The translations under genes were made by a program, and so were the position numbers. Of a stretch of DNA of 51,765 bases, positions 31,496 to 38,591 are shown piece by piece. Position 1 is the first letter of the stretch, and the number at the start of each line of letters is the position of its first letter. The stretch lies in the NCBI GenBank assembly GCA_031270685.1, contig JAISXA010000069.1:1-51765 (forward strand), in the 5' to 3' direction. Under the pieces are notes generated by a model that saw only the letters and a list, made by a program, of their open reading frames with translations, did not search any database and was not told the origin of the DNA. Origin of the DNA: Planctomycetota bacterium. GTDB taxonomy: Bacteria > Planctomycetota > SZUA-567.

Positions 31496-31757
31496 TTGTG
31501 TTCTCCAAAAATCGGTAATTGCTTCTGTTTGTAAATTCCACACCCGGGTCATAGCCCACAGCGGACCAGACGACCCTTGCACACCCCAGCACCTTGCCCA
31601 TCGCTTGGCTCTGAACGTCGTCCATGACCTTCCATCGCACCTGCTGCGCCGTGGCCGCGTTGCAGGCGTCGGCAATGGCGTCATAGGTGTTTATGGCGAT
31701 GGTGTTGGCCACGTCATGGTAGATGGCGTCCATGGTCACCCTATAACAATCAACCAT
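31488..31757 (-). CDS. Array gene 49
   Basis: 89 aa, MVDCYRVTMDAIYHDVANTI after GGAAGGAGCAG. Tetrads AIYH-DVAN-TIAI, AIAD-AC, VRWK-VMDD-VQSQ, VLGC-ARVV-WSAV. Its last 8 bases overlap the DUF6745 start, so the two are translationally coupled. Confidence 0.7.
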   Translation of the reverse strand: MVDCYRVTMDAIYHDVANTIAINTYDAIADACNAATAQQVRWKVMDDVQSQAMGKVLGCARVVWSAVGYDPGVEFTNRSNYRFLENTNG

Positions 31758-31918
31758 TCTGCTCCTTCCCGCGTTCGGGCGCCGTTGGCGGCCCGCGCCG
31801 CGCCGGGCGGCGTGGCGGACATCGCGCGCGATCGTCCCGCCGTTGCCCTTGGCTGGCGCAAGGCGCGCCCGGAGGCGGCCCGCACTTTATCCATCCCGCA
31901 TCTTTTTGAAGGACTCAC
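31736..31918 (-). pseudogene. Probable array-gene remnant
   Basis: After gene 48 an ATGA-coupled start encodes only seven codons (MNSMRSP). An overlapping GTG frame of 60 codons (VSPSKRCGMDKV...) has an Arg/Ala/Pro-rich composition without tetrads. A third frame reads EVRESFKKMRDG and stops. The spacing fits one array gene destroyed by frameshift. It could instead be a genuine but divergent gene. Confidence 0.35.
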
Positions 31919-31934
31919 GGACTTCGCATACTGT

Positions 31935-32180
31935 TCATGGGATCTCCTCCCCAAGCTTCGCCCGGTTCATGCCCTCGCGCGTCGCGGCCCCGATCAGCCC
32001 CTTGACGCGCCAGCTCTCCGCCTGGCCAACCCACTCGATGCCGGTTCGTACGCTGTCGATAACGCCGTCGTCACGCCCGAAATGTCGGTACACGTCCAAC
32101 TCGCACAAGAACTTCATGCGGCTGACGGCGGGCATGTCGAACGCCACAAGATTTTCCAACTTACCAAACATGCGCTTCAT
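31935..32180 (-). CDS. Array gene 48
   Basis: 81 aa, MKRMFGKLENLVAFDMPAVS. KLENLVAFDM resembles the GKLASV-type opening of genes 29 and 32. Tetrads GVID-SVRT-GIEW-VGQA in the middle. ATG at 32180 overlaps the previous stop; MFGKL three codons later is an alternative. Confidence 0.66.
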   Translation of the reverse strand: MKRMFGKLENLVAFDMPAVSRMKFLCELDVYRHFGRDDGVIDSVRTGIEWVGQAESWRVKGLIGAATREGMNRAKLGEEIP

Positions 32181-32374
32181 GGTTCAATTTCCCCCTCCCG
32201 CACCGCATCCTGGATCGGCCGCTTGATGCGATAAGTCATCCGCCAATCGATGAAGTCGTGCCTGTGTTCTTGGTCCAGATGCGTCTGATCGTCAATAGCG
32301 TTGCTGACGTCTATTCGAGTCCTGTCCGTAGCGGTTCTCACGTAGATCCTCGTAAGATCCTCAACGTCGGCCAT
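32177..32374 (-). CDS. Array gene 47
   Basis: 65 aa, MADVEDLTRIYVRTATDRTR. Opening V/I-EDL-x-V is shared with gene 28. Repeats are weak; C-terminal IQDAVREGEIE is the common array tail (I-x-D-A-V-R-x-G). GGAGG precedes the ATG. Confidence 0.66.
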   Translation of the reverse strand: MADVEDLTRIYVRTATDRTRIDVSNAIDDQTHLDQEHRHDFIDWRMTYRIKRPIQDAVREGEIEP

Positions 32375-32579
32375 CCGCTCCTCCCCATAAAACCATGTCC
32401 ACGATCGGCGACTTGACGGGCTCGCACGCGCCCCGCACCGGCCAACCGAGATCCTGCCACGCGACCATCGTCGGCCAGATGCCAATCGTCGCGGCCACCT
32501 TCCGGCAAGGCGCGTCCATGGCGACTTCCACGCTGGTTAAAACGAGTTCCTCAAAGGTGTTCATTACGCATGTGCTCAT
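32361..32579 (-). CDS. Array gene 46
   Basis: 72 aa, MSTCVMNTFEELVLTSVEVA. GGAGAGCG before the first ATG; the second ATG (MNTFEEL) lies inside the end of gene 45. Short tetrad run LTSV-EVAM-DAPC-RKVA, with MDAPCRKV like the MQAPYWRV of gene 30. Confidence 0.64.
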   Translation of the reverse strand: MSTCVMNTFEELVLTSVEVAMDAPCRKVAATIGIWPTMVAWQDLGWPVRGACEPVKSPIVDMVLWGGADGRR

Positions 32580-32766
32580 TTCGCTCTCCAGTCACCATGG
32601 ATCTGAGCTCCCACACGACGTCCAGGGACGCTGCTTGCACCGGATAACAGATATTACAATCAGCGTCCGCATCAATCTGATTAAACCCGACCGGATCTAC
32701 TAGCGGGTACGGACAGTTCGTATTGATTTCCACGCAAGCCGCCACAAGCTCCTCAGCTCCAATCAT
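32551..32766 (-). CDS. Array gene 45
   Basis: 71 aa, MIGAEELVAACVEINTNCPY. Cys-rich for the array (four Cys). Start chosen after AAGGGAAGTGGA. Little tetrad character except VQAASLDVVWELRSMV. Overlaps both neighbours by 14 and 29 bases. Confidence 0.62.
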   Translation of the reverse strand: MIGAEELVAACVEINTNCPYPLVDPVGFNQIDADADCNICYPVQAASLDVVWELRSMVTGERNEHMRNEHL

Positions 32767-32986
32767 TCCACTTCCCTTCATCGAACACCTCGCTTTTGAT
32801 CGCTTCCTCGATAGGCCCGCACTCGTCCGAAAACGCATCCTCGATGGTCTTTAACACATAAAGCCAAGGGTAATGCCCGACGTACCGGCGCAACACGGAC
32901 GGACCGGAGTACCAGGTCTCGCCTATAAGCGGCGTCAAAATCCGACCGATGTCCTCGTAAACCGTTTGCTGCAGCTCATTGCTCAT
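32753..32986 (-). CDS. Array gene 44
   Basis: 77 aa. MSNELQQTVYEDIGRILTPL aligns with VSNELQDRIYRYISSELAPP of gene 43, a tandem duplicate. C-terminal tetrads TIED-AFSD-EC-GPIE-EAIK-SEVF. Confidence 0.7.
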   Translation of the reverse strand: MSNELQQTVYEDIGRILTPLIGETWYSGPSVLRRYVGHYPWLYVLKTIEDAFSDECGPIEEAIKSEVFDEGKWNDWS

Positions 32987-33201
32987 GCCCGCCCTCCTTC
33001 TTCCAGCACCACGCACTCGATCGGCTGCACGACGGGAAAAAGCTCATCCCTAACCCGCGTATCGACCTCGGTGCATATGCAGTCCCTGACGTCGCTCTCG
33101 ACGCGATCGTAGACGTTATATAAATGCCAGTGGCAATCATACGGAGGCGCCAGCTCGCTGCTGATGTACCTGTAAATCCTGTCCTGCAGCTCATTGCTCA
33201 C
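32983..33201 (-). CDS. Array gene 43
   Basis: 72 aa from GTG, GTGA overlap with gene 42. Very regular second half: NVYD-RVES-DVRD-CICT-EVDT-RVRD-ELFP-VVQP-IECV. Ends VVLEEGGRA, identical to the end of gene 42. Confidence 0.72.
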   Translation of the reverse strand: MSNELQDRIYRYISSELAPPYDCHWHLYNVYDRVESDVRDCICTEVDTRVRDELFPVVQPIECVVLEEGGRA

Positions 33202-33383
33202 GCACGCCCTCCTTCTTCCAGCACCACGCGCTTGACCGGATCCATGACGCGGCGCCTTACGCTCCGCGTCACTTTGAGCTCGACGCCGGCCCAGGCATGC
33301 CAGTAAGAGCGCCTGTCGCACGCCCCGGGCGCCTGGATGGCGGTTAAAACCTCGCTGCCGATGCAGTCGGCTATGTCCCTCAT
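33198..33383 (-). CDS. Array gene 42
   Basis: 61 aa, MRDIADCIGSEVLTAIQAPG. Tetrads KVTR-SVRR-RVMD-PVKR-VVLE, ending RVVLEEGGRA. The tail is shared with gene 43 and close to gene 27 (AVLEEGGQA). Confidence 0.68.
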   Translation of the reverse strand: MRDIADCIGSEVLTAIQAPGACDRRSYWHAWAGVELKVTRSVRRRVMDPVKRVVLEEGGRA

Positions 33384-33619
33384 GCCTGTTCACCTTTCTC
33401 GCGCGTCGCGCGTCTGACCATGGCGGCGGCAAGATCCACCTTCTTGAAAACGCCGTCCCGCGCGTGATAAACCTTCCGCCTGACGCCGTCCTTCACGTTC
33501 TTCCGCAACACGCGGCCGGTGGAGCTGATCGAGTTCAGGTAGACGTAGTTGTTGACGCCCACCACGGCGACGCTGGTGACGGCGTAGTCGGCCTGAGATA
33601 CATGGTCATACTTTTCCAT
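33380..33619 (-). CDS. Array gene 41
   Basis: 79 aa, MEKYDHVSQADYAVTSVAVV. Tetrads AVTS-VAVV-GVNN-YVYL and NVKD-GVRR-KVYH, then DGVFKKVDLAAAMVRRATRE, close to gene 27 (RKAGVVASVVRRAV). Confidence 0.7.
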   Translation of the reverse strand: MEKYDHVSQADYAVTSVAVVGVNNYVYLNSISSTGRVLRKNVKDGVRRKVYHARDGVFKKVDLAAAMVRRATREKGEQA

Positions 33620-33631
33620 TTCGCCCCTTTC

Positions 33632-33832
33632 TTAACCCAGGACCGCGACCGCGACGTGCGCGATGGCGATGCTGTTTACGGGCAGGTAGACGGCGTTATG
33701 CACCTTCTTTTGAATTCTCATGGCGGCGAGTCCGCCGACATCCTTTCGAATCCCGCCGAGCACGGGATCGGTGATGTTGAGCAGCGGAACGTCCCTTACA
33801 ACGTTGTTCCAGACGTCTTCATATACGTCCAT
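33632..33832 (-). CDS. Array gene 40: tetrads along the whole length
   Basis: 66 aa, MDVYEDVWNNVVRDVPLLNI. DVWN-NVVR-DVPL and then IRKD-VGGL, IQKK-VHNA-VYLP-VNSI-AIAH-VAVA. Contains the VWNNV signature also present in gene 3. AAGGAGGTGTG precedes the ATG; GTG one codon earlier is an alternative. Confidence 0.72.
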   Translation of the reverse strand: MDVYEDVWNNVVRDVPLLNITDPVLGGIRKDVGGLAAMRIQKKVHNAVYLPVNSIAIAHVAVAVLG

Positions 33833-33853
33833 CACACCTCCTTGCTGATTGGT

Positions 33854-34093
33854 TCATACATGCCCTATCCTCTCTAGCACGCGCGCGACCGCGGCATGCC
33901 CCGGATAATCGATCACCGTGGCCCACATCGCCGACCTGACGCCCTTGTGCACCTCGTGCGCGACCCAAGCCTCGACCGCGTCGGAACAGGCGTCGTCGAC
34001 GGGGGAATAGACGGCACGGCATAAATTCGTAGCGACCTCCCCCATGACAACGTTGTTCACGCTGCGCGTTATATTTGCCCTTGCATCATTCAT
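33854..34093 (-). CDS. Array gene 39: regular tetrad protein
   Basis: 79 aa, MNDARANITRSVNNVVMGEV. About 13 tetrads in a row (SVNN-VVMG-EVAT-NLCR-AVYS-PVDD-ACSD-AVEA-WVAH-EVHK-GVRS-AMWA-TVID). One of the best examples of the four-residue period. Confidence 0.74.
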   Translation of the reverse strand: MNDARANITRSVNNVVMGEVATNLCRAVYSPVDDACSDAVEAWVAHEVHKGVRSAMWATVIDYPGHAAVARVLERIGHV

Positions 34094-34328
34094 GCTTTAC
34101 CTGCCTCACGGCGCCCCTAACGATGTCGTTCTGTATCCGCACAGTCGGCCCGTTCAGCGGCCAATAAATAAGACCCTGGACACGACAGACAGCGTTCATG
34201 ACGTTGCTGCACAGCGTCATCCTGACGACGAAGTCGGCCGCGTCTTTGGTGGCTTCATCCACGGACTGCCAGACATCATCGACGCGGTTGGCCGGACCGT
34301 AGTACGCCTGATCCTTCACCTTATTCAT
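34086..34328 (-). CDS. Array gene 38
   Basis: 80 aa. MNKVKDQAYYGPANRVDDVW is homologous to the opening of gene 24 (MNNVKRMAYYGPKRHVESIR), four kilobases upstream. Tetrads follow in the centre; tail IVRGAVRQVKHE. Confidence 0.7.
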   Translation of the reverse strand: MNKVKDQAYYGPANRVDDVWQSVDEATKDAADFVVRMTLCSNVMNAVCRVQGLIYWPLNGPTVRIQNDIVRGAVRQVKHE

Positions 34329-34566
34329 AACTCACCTCCTGAACCGCCCGCATGAGGGAAACGAACCTGAGGTCATCCATCGCCGGCCAGGAGGTTTCAT
34401 CGTCGCCGTGCGCAAGCCTGAAGGCGCTGAAAATGACATTGCGCAGATCATGCCTGATGGAAAAATCGACCTTGTACCTGACGGTGTTGTCGATGCCTTC
34501 CATAACGCGGCGAACAACGTGGCGCACGTCTTTCTGCGCCGCCCTCCTTACATGAAAATTATTCAT
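34321..34566 (-). CDS. Array gene 37
   Basis: 81 aa. MNNFHVRRAAQKDVRHVVRR aligns with gene 10 (MDNFCVRRAAYKD) and with gene 36. Tetrads RRVM-EGID-NTVR-YKVD-FSIR-HDLR-NVIF. C-terminal MRAVQEVSYE matches ALRRAVQEARHE of gene 36. Confidence 0.72.
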   Translation of the reverse strand: MNNFHVRRAAQKDVRHVVRRVMEGIDNTVRYKVDFSIRHDLRNVIFSAFRLAHGDDETSWPAMDDLRFVSLMRAVQEVSYE

Positions 34567-34774
34567 GCCTGGCCTCCTGAACCGCCCGCCGAAGGGCGTC
34601 CAACCTGACGTCCCCCATCACCGGCGTGTAACCGCCGAGGTTGAAGATGACCCGGCGCGGACCCTGCCTGACGGAGCACTCGACCGCGTACTGGACGGCG
34701 TTGTCCACGTCCTCCACGGTGCGGCGAAGGGCGCAACGCGTGTCGCCGTACACCGCCTTCCATACCCTATCCAT
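34559..34774 (-). CDS. Array gene 36
   Basis: 71 aa. RRTVEDVDNAVQYAVECSVR and RRVIFNLGG align with RRVMEGIDNTVRYKVDFSIR and RNVIFSAF of gene 37: a tandem duplication. Tail RAVQEARHE also ends gene 8 in similar form. Confidence 0.72.
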   Translation of the reverse strand: MDRVWKAVYGDTRCALRRTVEDVDNAVQYAVECSVRQGPRRVIFNLGGYTPVMGDVRLDALRRAVQEARHE

Positions 34775-34789
34775 ACATTGTCCTTCCCC

Positions 34790-34996
34790 TTATCCGTTCC
34801 AGACCGCATCCCTGATCGGCTGCCTGGCGCGCACGCATGCCGCCCTCACCGGCTGAGCAACGTCGGGATGCACCTCATCCCAGCCGCCGTGCGTGACGCA
34901 TTGTTGCCGCAGCGCCCGGATCGTCAGTTCAACGCCGCTTGAAATGGCAAAACCGCCGGTTTGGTAGTTCAACTGCCTCCATAACATGCTTAGCAT
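34790..34996 (-). CDS. Array gene 35
   Basis: 68 aa, MLSMLWRQLNYQTGGFAISS after AAAGGGGCGGC. N-terminal half without repeats; C-terminal DEVH-PDVA-QPVR-AACV-RARQ-PIRD-AVWN. Closes after a 10-base gap from gene 34. Confidence 0.66.
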   Translation of the reverse strand: MLSMLWRQLNYQTGGFAISSGVELTIRALRQQCVTHGGWDEVHPDVAQPVRAACVRARQPIRDAVWNG

Positions 34997-35006
34997 GCCG
35001 CCCCTT

Positions 35007-35216
35007 TCATCCCATTGAATGCCATGTTTCGTCGATTTCCGCCCCGACCAGCGCCGAGCCCTCGTTCGCGGCCATGACCGACTGCCGTACGGCGCTATCA
35101 ACGGCGTTCGATACGGACGCCTTGGTCTTGTCCAGCGTCGCTAACCAGATGTAGGGGCGCCAACGGCTGCACGCGCGATTGACGAGGGTATGGGCGAGAT
35201 GTTGAAGACTTTTCAT
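35007..35216 (-). CDS. Array gene 34
   Basis: 69 aa, MKSLQHLAHTLVNRACSRWR. Central KASVSNAVDSAVRQSVM gives four tetrads; C-terminal half acidic and unrelated to other tails. GGAGGGATC precedes the ATG, which overlaps the gene 33 stop. Confidence 0.66.
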   Translation of the reverse strand: MKSLQHLAHTLVNRACSRWRPYIWLATLDKTKASVSNAVDSAVRQSVMAANEGSALVGAEIDETWHSMG

Positions 35217-35464
35217 GATCCCTCCAGCTTCAGTTCCGTATTGACCATGCGGGAAATATTGCGCTGCGGCGCGCCCGTAACGACGCCGACGGCATTGAAC
35301 ACGCCCATGCTCGCCTCGCGCCGCACCCCATTGTCGACGGCCCTGTCCAGGGCCCTGGTTGTGTTCTCGGTCTCGCGCCGCCACACCGCGTCGTTGACGT
35401 CGGCCCAGACGGCGCACATGACGGCGTAATATCCGTCGAACTTCCCGGAATCGTCAGTATCCAT
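35213..35464 (-). CDS. Array gene 33
   Basis: 83 aa. Strong tetrads YYAV-MCAV-WADV-NDAV-WRRE, then RALD-RAVD-NGVR-REAS-MGVF-NAVG-VV. VWADVNDAVW is close to the V-W-D-S-V style of DUF6745 repeats. Confidence 0.73.
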   Translation of the reverse strand: MDTDDSGKFDGYYAVMCAVWADVNDAVWRRETENTTRALDRAVDNGVRREASMGVFNAVGVVTGAPQRNISRMVNTELKLEGS

Positions 35465-35645
35465 ACAGTACGCCCACCTTTATATGCCTTCGGACGCCCT
35501 CGCACGCTGGCGGCGGATAGCCAAGACCGCTACCGCTCATGACGTTCAAAGCGCACTGGCGGTAAATGGCTCGATCCGCTTTCAGCGTCAATGCATTCAC
35601 GGCGTACGCCACGTGAACCGACGCAAGTTTTCCAGCGTCACTCAT
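35454..35645 (-). CDS. Array gene 32
   Basis: 63 aa. MSDAGKLASVHVAYAVNALT aligns with MNDVGKLASVYVAHAVNAIY of gene 29. C-terminal part differs (CALNVMSGSGLGYPPPACEG). Confidence 0.7.
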   Translation of the reverse strand: MSDAGKLASVHVAYAVNALTLKADRAIYRQCALNVMSGSGLGYPPPACEGVRRHIKVGVLYGY

Positions 35646-35859
35646 GTCCTGCTCCACGCAAAACCTCGTCCTGTATGCGCTCTTTGACGCTATCGCATAT
35701 CCACGCGGGACAGCCGAAGCCCTGTTTGATCTGCCTGTCGATCCAGGCGGTCGGGAAGGAATTCAAAACAGCCCGCTTAATCTCCCGGTGCGGTCTGTCC
35801 AGGGCCATTCCCACATAGATCATCGCAAGCGCCTTAACCTTTAGTCTCACGTCGTCCAT
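35638..35859 (-). CDS. Array gene 31
   Basis: 73 aa, MDDVRLKVKALAMIYVGMAL. Two-domain look: a hydrophobic V/A-rich N-terminus and PTAWIDRQIKQGFGCPAWIC, tail VKERIQDEVLRGAGHE. Starts 26 bases inside gene 30. Confidence 0.66.
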   Translation of the reverse strand: MDDVRLKVKALAMIYVGMALDRPHREIKRAVLNSFPTAWIDRQIKQGFGCPAWICDSVKERIQDEVLRGAGHE

Positions 35860-36061
35860 TGCGCGCCTCCTCCTCTATAAACCGCCGAACGCCCAGGCAC
35901 ACATCGCGCACGGGCTTGTCTATATCAATCAGCGCGGCGCACACCGGCATCCTGTGAACAGCCCGTCTCACCCGCCAGTAAGGCGCCTGCATGGCGGCCG
36001 CCACATCGGTCGATATGAGGTTTTCAACGTCATCTATTATGAGGTTTTCAATGTCATCCAT
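35834..36061 (-). CDS. Array gene 30: internal 24-nt repeat
   Basis: 75 aa, MDDIENLIIDDVENLISTDV. IENLIIDD and VENLISTD are encoded by a nearly perfect tandem 24-nt repeat (36011-36058), equal to two tetrads: a visible case of repeat gain by slippage. Rest: AMQAPYWRVRRAVHRMPVCA and a polar tail. Confidence 0.7.
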   Translation of the reverse strand: MDDIENLIIDDVENLISTDVAAAMQAPYWRVRRAVHRMPVCAALIDIDKPVRDVCLGVRRFIEEEARNGRRETKG

Positions 36062-36251
36062 GCCGCCCTCCATCCCGCACCGCATTCATGATCGCCCGCT
36101 TGACGCTCTGGTATTCAACGCCCACAGGCCCTTCGACTTCACAATGCACGTCGTGAAACGACTTGGCGCACGTGATGCCGTCCACCGCCCGGTAAATGGC
36201 ATTCACGGCGTGCGCCACGTAAACCGACGCAAGTTTTCCAACGTCATTCAT
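36054..36251 (-). CDS. Array gene 29
   Basis: 65 aa, tandem duplicate of gene 28: both share GITCAKSFHDVHCE (AITCAKSFHDVHCE), GPVGVE and a tail AVRDGG. DNA identity is high across the last 40 codons, indicating recent duplication. Confidence 0.74.
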   Translation of the reverse strand: MNDVGKLASVYVAHAVNAIYRAVDGITCAKSFHDVHCEVEGPVGVEYQSVKRAIMNAVRDGGRHG

Positions 36252-36441
36252 CCCACCCTCCATCCCGCACCGCATCCGCGATCGGCCGCTTGACGCCCCG
36301 GCACTCAACGCCCACGGGCCCCGAGATTTCACAATGCACGTCGTGAAACGACTTGGCGCAGGTAATTGCGCCCACTAGCCGGTAAAAGTCCGCCATAGCG
36401 CGCGCCACGCGAACCTTCGCAAGATCCTCAATCGTGTTCAT
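36244..36441 (-). CDS. Array gene 28
   Basis: 65 aa, MNTIEDLAKVRVARAMADFY. Duplicate of gene 29 (see shared TCAKSFHDVHCE and GPVGVE). N-terminal TIEDLAKV differs from NDVGKLASV, so the ends diverged or were exchanged. Confidence 0.74.
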   Translation of the reverse strand: MNTIEDLAKVRVARAMADFYRLVGAITCAKSFHDVHCEISGPVGVECRGVKRPIADAVRDGGWDE

Positions 36442-36671
36442 GCCTGCCCGCCTTCCTCCAATACCGCGCGCCTCACTACGCTGGCGACAACCCCCGCCTT
36501 CCTGCGGGCGCCGTTGTGCACATAATCGATCTCCCGCCTGGCCACGCAGTCCCCATCGCGCCACGACGCGCGATCAACGGGGGAGCGCACGTTCAGGTAA
36601 ACGTCATCGCCGACGGTAAACCCGGCGGCGGTTCTGACGGCGTGTTCGGCGCGACTAACCTGCTCGTTCAT
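36438..36671 (-). CDS. Array gene 27
   Basis: 77 aa, MNEQVSRAEHAVRTAAGFTV. Tetrads TVGD-DVYL-NVRS-PVDR and VVAS-VVRR-AVLE. Tail AVLEEGGQA is shared with genes 42 and 43. Confidence 0.7.
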   Translation of the reverse strand: MNEQVSRAEHAVRTAAGFTVGDDVYLNVRSPVDRASWRDGDCVARREIDYVHNGARRKAGVVASVVRRAVLEEGGQA

Positions 36672-36901
36672 GGCGTCCTCCTGACATCCGTATCGATCAG
36701 CGCGGCCGCGATGTGCATGTAGGCGATGTCGACCAGGGGCTCGCTGACGGCGTCCCTGACGCCGATTTCGATCGTCAACCAGGTGTCGTAGTTGACGCTT
36801 CGCTTGGCGCGGCCGTTGATGGACCTGGTGGCGCGGCTCACAACCCCGGCGTCCTCGGCGTCCCTGATGCAGTTCCAAACAGCTGTACGCGCATCTAACA
36901 C
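36668..36901 (-). CDS. Array gene 26: regular tetrad protein, GTG start
   Basis: 77 aa. GTG at 36901 overlaps the ATG-TGT-TAG end of gene 25, 5 bases after GGAGGGG. About 15 tetrads: AVWN-CIRD, SVNY, LTIE-IGVR-DAVS-EPLV-DIAY-MHIA-AALI. Another VWNxI signature. Confidence 0.7.
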   Translation of the reverse strand: MLDARTAVWNCIRDAEDAGVVSRATRSINGRAKRSVNYDTWLTIEIGVRDAVSEPLVDIAYMHIAAALIDTDVRRTP

Positions 36902-37089
36902 ATGAGCCCCTCCTTCAATCCGCCCCTGACCCTGCCGCGAACGCCAAGCAGCGGCGTGCGCAGTATGTTGAGCGTCTCCTCCATCGTGTCGGCGCCGGCC
37001 TTGATGGCATTGCTTATTCGGCATTCGAGATTGACCGTGGAATTGATGTAGACCTTGTCGATGACCAGATTTTCGGCCAATTCAACCAT
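36895..37089 (-). CDS. Array gene 25
   Basis: 64 aa, MVELAENLVIDKVYINSTVN. AENLVIDKVYINS recalls IENLIIDDVENLI of gene 30. C-terminal half Gly/Arg-rich (GVRGRVRGGLKEG). 8-base overlap with gene 24. Confidence 0.66.
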   Translation of the reverse strand: MVELAENLVIDKVYINSTVNLECRISNAIKAGADTMEETLNILRTPLLGVRGRVRGGLKEGLMC

Positions 37090-37276
37090 ACATTCCCCCC
37101 TCCACCACGCGTGCGACCATGAGAATGTGGCAGCGCGGATAGTGCCTGACGAGGGCGTCCATCACGCAACCAGGAGAGAAATCCACGTTGGACCTGACAA
37201 CCTGGCCCACATCCTCCCGGATAGACTCGACGTGCCGTTTCGGTCCGTAATACGCCATCCGCTTTACGTTATTCAT
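37082..37276 (-). CDS. Array gene 24
   Basis: 64 aa. MNNVKRMAYYGPKRHVESIR is homologous to gene 38. IREDVGQVVRSNVDFSPG aligns with VRDGIDRIVRSEVDYPVR of the adjacent gene 23, so it looks like a mosaic of two neighbours. Confidence 0.72.
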   Translation of the reverse strand: MNNVKRMAYYGPKRHVESIREDVGQVVRSNVDFSPGCVMDALVRHYPRCHILMVARVVEGGMYG

Positions 37277-37487
37277 GCGCCGCTTCCTCCAAGTGGTTGG
37301 CGTGCGTAACAGCGTGGATGACGTCGAAGCGCGTCGCGCCAAGGTGGTGAATAGCGCGGTTCGAAGCATACCGGACAGGGTAATCCACCTCGGACCTGAC
37401 AATGCGATCTATGCCGTCCCGGACAGGCAGGACGTAGCGCAGCGGATCGGAACGCGCCGCCTCGCATACGTTGCTTGCGCTACACAT
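37269..37487 (-). CDS. Array gene 23
   Basis: 72 aa, MCSASNVCEAARSDPLRYVL after GGAGG. VRDGIDRIVRSEVDYPVRYA is shared with gene 24; tail ANHLEEAAHE. Confidence 0.68.
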   Translation of the reverse strand: MCSASNVCEAARSDPLRYVLPVRDGIDRIVRSEVDYPVRYASNRAIHHLGATRFDVIHAVTHANHLEEAAHE

Positions 37488-37677
37488 GTTGAACGTCCTC
37501 CAGTACACCCCTATTGACGGCGAAGTGGGCGCGCGCGACGGTGCGAAGGATATCGATGCGCGCCTCGTCCCTGACGGCGTCGACAGCCGCGTTTATGGTC
37601 CCCCTGCTGACGGCGTCCAGGACCAAGCCGACACGGCGGCCCACGCTGTACATCACGAATTCCGGAACAACGCGCAT
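37480..37677 (-). CDS. Array gene 22
   Basis: 65 aa. MYSVGRRVGLVLDAVSRGTI aligns with IYSVGRHVGPVMIDIDNITV of gene 18. Tetrads through most of the length (NAAV-DAVR, RTVA, AVNR-GVLE-DV). Confidence 0.72.
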   Translation of the reverse strand: MRVVPEFVMYSVGRRVGLVLDAVSRGTINAAVDAVRDEARIDILRTVARAHFAVNRGVLEDVQHV

Positions 37678-37678
37678 G

Positions 37679-37912
37679 TCATTCCTCCTCGTCCATGCCG
37701 CTCACAGCGCTCCATCGCCCAACCTTGTCTGCAAGCATGAGGGTCAACCTGTTGCAGTTGGCGTAATCGAAGAAGCACGTCCGAAGGATCAGCCTGCATT
37801 GCGTATCGACGCGGCGGCGAACAGCCCCGTTCACCCGGCCCTTTACGCCCGCCGCGGCCACATGCGGCTGCGTGTACGCCAAATCAAATAAATCACACAT
37901 CACATTCCTCAT
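37679..37912 (-). CDS. Array gene 21
   Basis: 77 aa. MCDLFDLAYTQPHVAAAGVK is nearly the same as MCDLFDLACTQPHAAAASVE of gene 19. Rest unrelated (RLILRTCFFDYANCNRLTLM). Recent duplication of an N-terminal segment. Confidence 0.72.
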   Translation of the reverse strand: MRNVMCDLFDLAYTQPHVAAAGVKGRVNGAVRRRVDTQCRLILRTCFFDYANCNRLTLMLADKVGRWSAVSGMDEEE

Positions 37913-38139
37913 ACTAACTCCTCCTCGTCAATCACCTGACTAATCAGCGCCCGGCGCTCAAGCGCGGCCATTGAAACTTTCTTATCCGGCGGGCAGCCGA
38001 TGCGCACATTATTGTAAACCTCGAGATAGACCCCGGGCCCAACGCCGTCCGTGACGGTTGACCAGGTGGAATACGTCAGTTCGTTGCCGCGGTCGCTGAC
38101 CTCGTCGTAGGCCGCCTTGTAGACGGGATTGATGTTCAT
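37909..38139 (-). CDS. Array gene 20
   Basis: 76 aa, MNINPVYKAAYDEVSDRGNE. Tetrads TVTD-GVGP-GVYL-EVYN-NVRI. Start one base after gene 19; AAGGGGC upstream. Confidence 0.68.
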   Translation of the reverse strand: MNINPVYKAAYDEVSDRGNELTYSTWSTVTDGVGPGVYLEVYNNVRIGCPPDKKVSMAALERRALISQVIDEEELV

Positions 38140-38140
38140 T

Positions 38141-38401
38141 TCATGCCCCTTCCTCCCGCGTTTGCGCGGTGATGATGTCGATGATGTCGAGCGTGCCGGC
38201 CAGAACAGCGTCATGAGTGTTTTTGACGACGCTGTTTAGAACGGCGTCATCGACAGTTGCGAACACCGGCGACAGCCACGTGTAGGTCAAACCCGAAATG
38301 CCGCTGCAACTGACGAGCTGCTCTACACTCGCCGCGGCCGCGTGCGGCTGCGTGCACGCCAGGTCAAATAAATCACACATCACGTCGCTTTCGTCATTCA
38401 T
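38141..38401 (-). CDS. Array gene 19
   Basis: 86 aa from MNDESDVMCDLFDLACTQPH; MCDLFDL is an internal alternative and the point where similarity to gene 21 begins. Tetrads FATV-DDAV-LNSV-VKNT-HDAV-LAGT, then IIDIITAQTREEG. Confidence 0.7.
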   Translation of the reverse strand: MNDESDVMCDLFDLACTQPHAAAASVEQLVSCSGISGLTYTWLSPVFATVDDAVLNSVVKNTHDAVLAGTLDIIDIITAQTREEGA

Positions 38402-38591
38402 GCCTGATTTTCTCCAGCACCAGATTATTGACGGCGTGGCCGGGAAGCATGCAGGGGCGGAGAAGGTCCTTGCGCGTGTCCTTCCTGATGTCGAAAGCCG
38501 TCTTGGCAACGGTGATGTTGTCTATGTCGATCATGACGGGGCCGACATGGCGGCCCACGCTGTATATCGCCAATCCACCGACGCTATTCAC
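38394..38591 (-). CDS. Array gene 18
   Basis: 65 aa, MNSVGGLAIYSVGRHVGPVM, homologous to gene 22. The gene pair 18-19 and pair 21-22 are copies with exchanged order. Confidence 0.72.
   Translation of the reverse strand: MNSVGGLAIYSVGRHVGPVMIDIDNITVAKTAFDIRKDTRKDLLRPCMLPGHAVNNLVLEKIRHE

Noticed and set aside
34064-34075. GCGTTATATT box within the array
   Set aside because: It lacks RGAAAA at the 14-nt distance and lies in the middle of a minus-strand coding region.
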